NCBI GenBank assembly: GCA_902729315.2
Contig: LR746268.1
Span: forward strand, 64,501 to 128,500
Direction of reading: 5' to 3'
From: Spirodela intermedia
Taxonomy: Eukaryota > Streptophyta > Magnoliopsida > Alismatales > Araceae
DNA length: 64,000 nt
Positions 58,601 through 64,000 of this stretch are shown here, piece by piece. The position numbers were made by a program, and so were the translations under genes. How positions within the stretch are numbered: position 1 is the stretch's first letter; each line of letters begins with the position of its first letter. The notes beneath the pieces were generated by a model. That model had not been told where the DNA came from and did no database searches. It saw only the letters and a program-made list of their open reading frames with translations.

Positions 58601-61600
58601 CTTTGCCAAATTCAAGAGTATAATATTATCATGAATTAGAAGTCACTCAATTATGATTATAATATAAATTTTATTATACTCTTACATTCTTAGTCAGTTA
58701 TAGTGTAGTAAGTCTTACTATAAAGTGAGTCAATATTTTTCTTGTTGGCTTTCAAAGTCTCAAAGGTTTTACATTGACAACAAAAAATATGTCAATCTAT
58801 AGAAGACAATCGCATATTATGTTTAATGTGTGAATTATCACAAATTAAATCATGTGTAAATCTATCATGGGTAAAAATATCTACATTCTCATCACAAATG
58901 ACTAAAAAACATTAGTTGAAAGAGTCTCAAAGATATACATATATAGCCACTTTTTGAAAAGCACATTAAAATTAGGGTTTATGAATTATTTGTAGTTTTG
59001 CAGTATTAAAAAGTTTATTCTCTAGAGATCTCCAAGCACATGTGGCCCAACAAGGACTGCTCATCTAACTACAAAATTAATTGAGATGATTATTGTGATC
59101 TAATAAGCTTTGTACAAAAGTGGGCATTTCACCAAAAACCTATGTGGAGTTATTTTATGATTCAATAAGAGGTAATTAATGTGAAGAAGCTACTTGCTCC
59201 CTCAACACAATTTCTCCTAAGAGTTAAAACTAAATTATTGTCCTTAATGTTTGAAGACATCAAAGATCAATTATACTAAAGACCACATTGACTCCCTCCT
59301 ACATTTTGAGGACTTCCATGAGTTGAATAAAAGGTTCCTCAAGCACCGAGAGCTACAACCTGATTTTTTCATAAATTTAAACTATTCTTGTCATTTGTAA
59401 AGATTGGATACATATGCTTGATGATGCAAAAACATTCAAGAATGGGTAAATCTAGCTCATACACTTGATGCAGGCCAATATATTGAGTGGATGATTTTTG
59501 GAACAAAGATTCAATGTTTTCTACTCATAAGTTAATAGAACCTAACATCATACTTAAATATAAAGTTTGTCTTATTGATATACTTAAGGACATCATTATG
59601 AATTCTTTGCATAAACTAAGAGTGTTTGAGTTTGAATTGATTGTCAATAAATAAAGATCCTAATTCACCCCTTTCTTGAACAATAAACTTGACCAACACT
59701 TATTTAATAAGTTATATTCATCATTATTGAGCGTTGAAAATGCTCCTCTTATTGAGTTGAATCATTTCTAATAAATAAGTAGAAGTATAAAATTTTAAAG
59801 GAACAGAGCTTAAATATATAAGATACTTTGTTCATGATTAAGATAAGATGGTATTACTTGGCTAAAGAATTTATTATTATACTGATAATGTATAATACTA
59901 TTATATCTACACATAACATATCGACTAATAAGTGTTAAAATTATTCTTATTGTTTCTACTCCCTTCTTCAAAAATAGAAAATATACATCATAGCATATAA
60001 ATAGCATACAATTGCATGGGACTTCACTAAGAATTGAGAACATATTATGATAATTTAAGTAAATTATACAAACTATTTTATACTTGTATATATCTTGCTA
60101 ACATCAAATTTAAATGGCTCCACAAGTAAATAATATTATGTCTCTATCTTCATGATCCGTTGATTATGCTTCTCTGCTTTGAGATCTCTAATGAAAATGA
60201 TATTTTGGGTCTTGATAATTGTTTGACTTTGTTCATTGTAAAATAATAAGCATACCCAATATCACCTCAATTAATCTGTAGATATCCTTAGATGTCACAT
60301 CTTATCTAATTTGTTTGATAAAATCAATTCAAACTTAATAAATGAAAATAAATATCTTATTAATTTGATCATTTATTATTTCTAACATCCTCTAGTATTA
60401 CACTATAAACTTATGTGAGGTCATTCTTATTTAACAAACATACATCATCTATAACTAATTGAGCTTGGATCATTCATGATGGGACCATGCATAATCTTAT
60501 ATTCATTATCCAGTCATTTAATCGTTACTTTTATATTCTCCATTTCACAAACATAGTTTACTGAAAACATTATTACAAGTGAAATTCATTATCTTAATCT
60601 GATTTTTATCAATATAGTGCATCTTGATTTCATCGTCAACATAAATTTTCAATTATTTATCTATAAGTATATTACCTTCAATCTTTTTCTCATTCACAGC
60701 TATTATTCTGTCTTATACATACATCACCAGCTTCATATCTATTTTTTGAATGGATTCATATAGTTTTACACTAATCACTTGTAAACTTTACAAAACACTA
60801 ATCATTTGAATATGTGACAAGAAAGAGACACCATACATTTTTAGGAACCAACTCTAATTTTCTTGCATGTAAATTTAACTCACTTGTAGAGAAATTGACA
60901 ATTGTATCAATCAAAAAATCTACTTGCGTATTTAAGTGCTTTCAACCTTGGCAGTTTAGGCTTTTTAAAACAAACCTATCACATTCCTATTGTGCTCAAA
61001 GATTAGAATGTACAATACAAAAAAAACTAAAATTTATTAGCATCCACAACTTTTTGACCCTATCTTTGAAACCAAAAGTCAACTTTTACAAGAATATATT
61101 AAGTTATGTTAGGAATAATTATAAATATTGAATGGCTTCACCATCACGAATTATGAAGGTCTCATCATGTGTCCATTGTCAAGTTGCAGGATTGAGATTG
61201 ACTCATTAGCTTCAGTAAGTTACCAAAATTACTCATCCATGATAATGTGTTTGACATTTTCAAGCAACTATTAACAAACTCCAACAATATAGAAATATCC
61301 CAAAGTTGTAGCATCGAATAATCCATAAGAATATGGCCACAGAGGCACAAATATATTAGAGGCATCATTAAATTTCATGCTTAAATCATCTTTAGAGGCA
61401 AAAAATTTGATCATTAATGTTAATTACACCTTTAGACAAAGTGATTAATAATTATCTTATATTTATGTGCTTCTTTGTAGTTGTATCTATTTTAAAATCC
61501 AATATATTTCTCACAAGATTTAGCTTGCTATTAGAAGATCTATCTTCATGTATGGCATGGCATGTAGGGCCTCCTTGCTTGATCTCGATTCTTGAATCGT

Positions 61601-61930
61601 CTCTTCTGATGGCCTATGCGCTCTTTCTATGTGACACCATTTTGTTGGGATTAGATGAACAAAATTCATAAAGATGGAGAACAACAGGTAATTAATAGTG
61701 GGAGACAACATGTCATATGGGCTCATTATAATAACCATTATGAGATGGATCTGCTATGAACCCTTTTTTATAATAGCCATCAGGCTGTTTGCGGCACTGA
61801 TGGATTGGCCTGAGGAGAGGAATGATTTCGTCACTCATCGCAGGACCATAGAAAGGAAATTCTATGGACCGACGGGTGCTTCCGACAGGCGTATAATGGA
61901 TTTTCAGGCCTTCGTCCCACGTCATGCACC
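58601..61930. other. AT-rich intergenic DNA
   Basis: AT-rich with stops in all frames; the longest ORFs (up to 105 codons) show no family signature. Base composition rises from about 61.78 kb where the upstream region of the alanine aminotransferase gene begins. Confidence 0.5.
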
Positions 61931-61976
61931 AGATCCTGCGCGTGCCCGATTTTATTTTCGTCGATAGCGAGAGATA

Positions 61977-62008
<32 letters not shown>

Positions 62009-62199
62009 TGGGGGGGTGAGGTCGTCGGCGGACAAGTCAAACTCTGCGTGCGAGAGTTGGAACTGAGGCAGGGAGTGGAGAAGTACAGAGGGTCGGAAAC
62101 CACCACCTGGTAAAGTCGCCATTGCGGAGGGGAACAGAGACGTGGATAGGACGGAGGCCGCTATAAAGGTGTAGTCCTGCGAGCGCATCCGCCTCCACG
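61931..62199 (+). promoter_or_regulatory. Promoter of the alanine aminotransferase gene
   Basis: Holds a GCGCGC/GA-repeat tract (about 61977-62008) and a TATAAA box at 62162-62167. The box lies only 38 nt before the first ATG, so initiation at the usual distance would leave a leader of a few nucleotides. Confidence 0.6.
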
Positions 62200-63435
<1,236 letters not shown>

Positions 63436-64000
63436 TGAGTATTTCAATATCTTTTGAAAAATAATGTTTGATCTCATGGAAACAGGCTGGGCTAGGCTAT
63501 GCTCATCACTGCCATGATTTTAAGTATGCTTTTACGCTGAAACAATTTCAGCAGATCCACCAGAAATTACTTGAAATAAAATGCAATCTGAGAAAATGGA
63601 GGGATAAGTAAAACCTCGTCATCCTTTTTGCTAAGCTGATTCATTATTTAAAAGGAAGCCTGATTCAGAAAGACTTCTTCGGTTGCTAATTTCTTAATTG
63701 ATTTTTGTGATCCCTTTCTTGAAGTAGCCATGGGCATAAGTTGTTCTGTTTGTTAATTCTGGCGGCGAAGGTTTAGCCGCTCTCACTGAAAAAACTGTTA
63801 TGCAGATTATTTTTTATGCGCCTAATTTTTATTTGGGACTGCTATAAATTGGGCGACTAATCATCTGGATATCTGTTTAGAACAATATGGTCAGTTAAGT
63901 TCTGCTAAATCCTAAAGAATCTGTCTGGAAGGAGTGATATATCTTTACCTGGCACAAACTTTCAACCGATATTTTCAACGGAAGGCAATTTAAGATAAGC

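Noticed and set aside
60814-61131. 105-codon plus-strand ORF in the right arm
   Set aside because: AT-rich, Lys/Phe/Asn-biased translation with no known domain; stops surround it on all sides.

Overview
This is nuclear DNA of a flowering plant. Long AT-rich, gene-empty arms (about 1-13.8 kb and 54.8-61.9 kb) carry decayed transposon and repeat sequence, and the gene-dense centre (14-54 kb) is GC-richer. All genes are multi-exon with GT-AG introns, and their products are plant-typical: a JAZ repressor, a vacuolar CAX antiporter, an oil-body lipase and an Arabidopsis-type PUM23. Very GC-rich leaders, frequent CT/GA microsatellites beside promoters and GC-rich single copies next to AT-rich ones are compatible with a monocot, but the species cannot be fixed from this window.

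Left arm (1-13.8 kb). There is no intact gene. Between 2.0 and 4.1 kb lie an LTR-like stretch and three unrelated host-gene fragments packed together: a five-bladed-propeller glycosyl-hydrolase-like exon, the C-terminus of a SET-domain protein with an internal stop, and a broken organellar-type seryl-tRNA synthetase end. Further right are diverged direct repeats (4.3-5.6 kb), a LINE RNase H remnant (6.6-7.8 kb), a CAC/CAT-rich tandem repeat (8.7-8.96 kb) and an old AT-rich element (about 9.95-12.2 kb). A second, less decayed copy of that element lies in opposite orientation at about 56.9-58.6 kb. One perfect 51-bp inverted repeat links 8.88 kb and 13.76 kb.

Gene block (14-54 kb). In order: LIMR-family (LMBR1-like) membrane protein (+, 14 coding exons, 510 aa); a JAZ/TIFY jasmonate repressor (+, 5 exons, 214 aa) with a split Jas motif and an altered degron; a CAX2-type vacuolar cation/H+ exchanger (+, 12 exons, 460 aa); convergent to it an OBL1-type oil-body triacylglycerol lipase (-, 5 exons, 501 aa); a mitochondrial K+-H+ exchange-related (Mit_KHE1) protein (+, 8 exons, 277 aa); convergent to that a HAD/5'-nucleotidase type C-like phosphatase (-, 6 exons, 316 aa); and the nucleolar PUF protein APUM23/NOP9-like (-, 10 coding exons, 818 aa). 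All seven models close in frame with lengths divisible by three. A GC-rich 2-kb gap (44.5-46.4 kb) holds a TATA box and two phase-matched candidate exons of an unrecognised gene.

Right arm (54.8-64 kb). AT-rich repeat DNA with the second copy of the 10-12 kb element, then the first five exons of an alanine aminotransferase (+, running off the window) behind a strong TATA box.

The genes are ordinary neighbours, not a pathway cluster. I see no evidence for a new biological system. The most unusual items are the gene-fragment cluster at 2.7-4.1 kb, the perfect inverted repeat, the unequal decay of the paired element copies, the JAZ degron variant and the unidentified 44.8-kb gene candidate.
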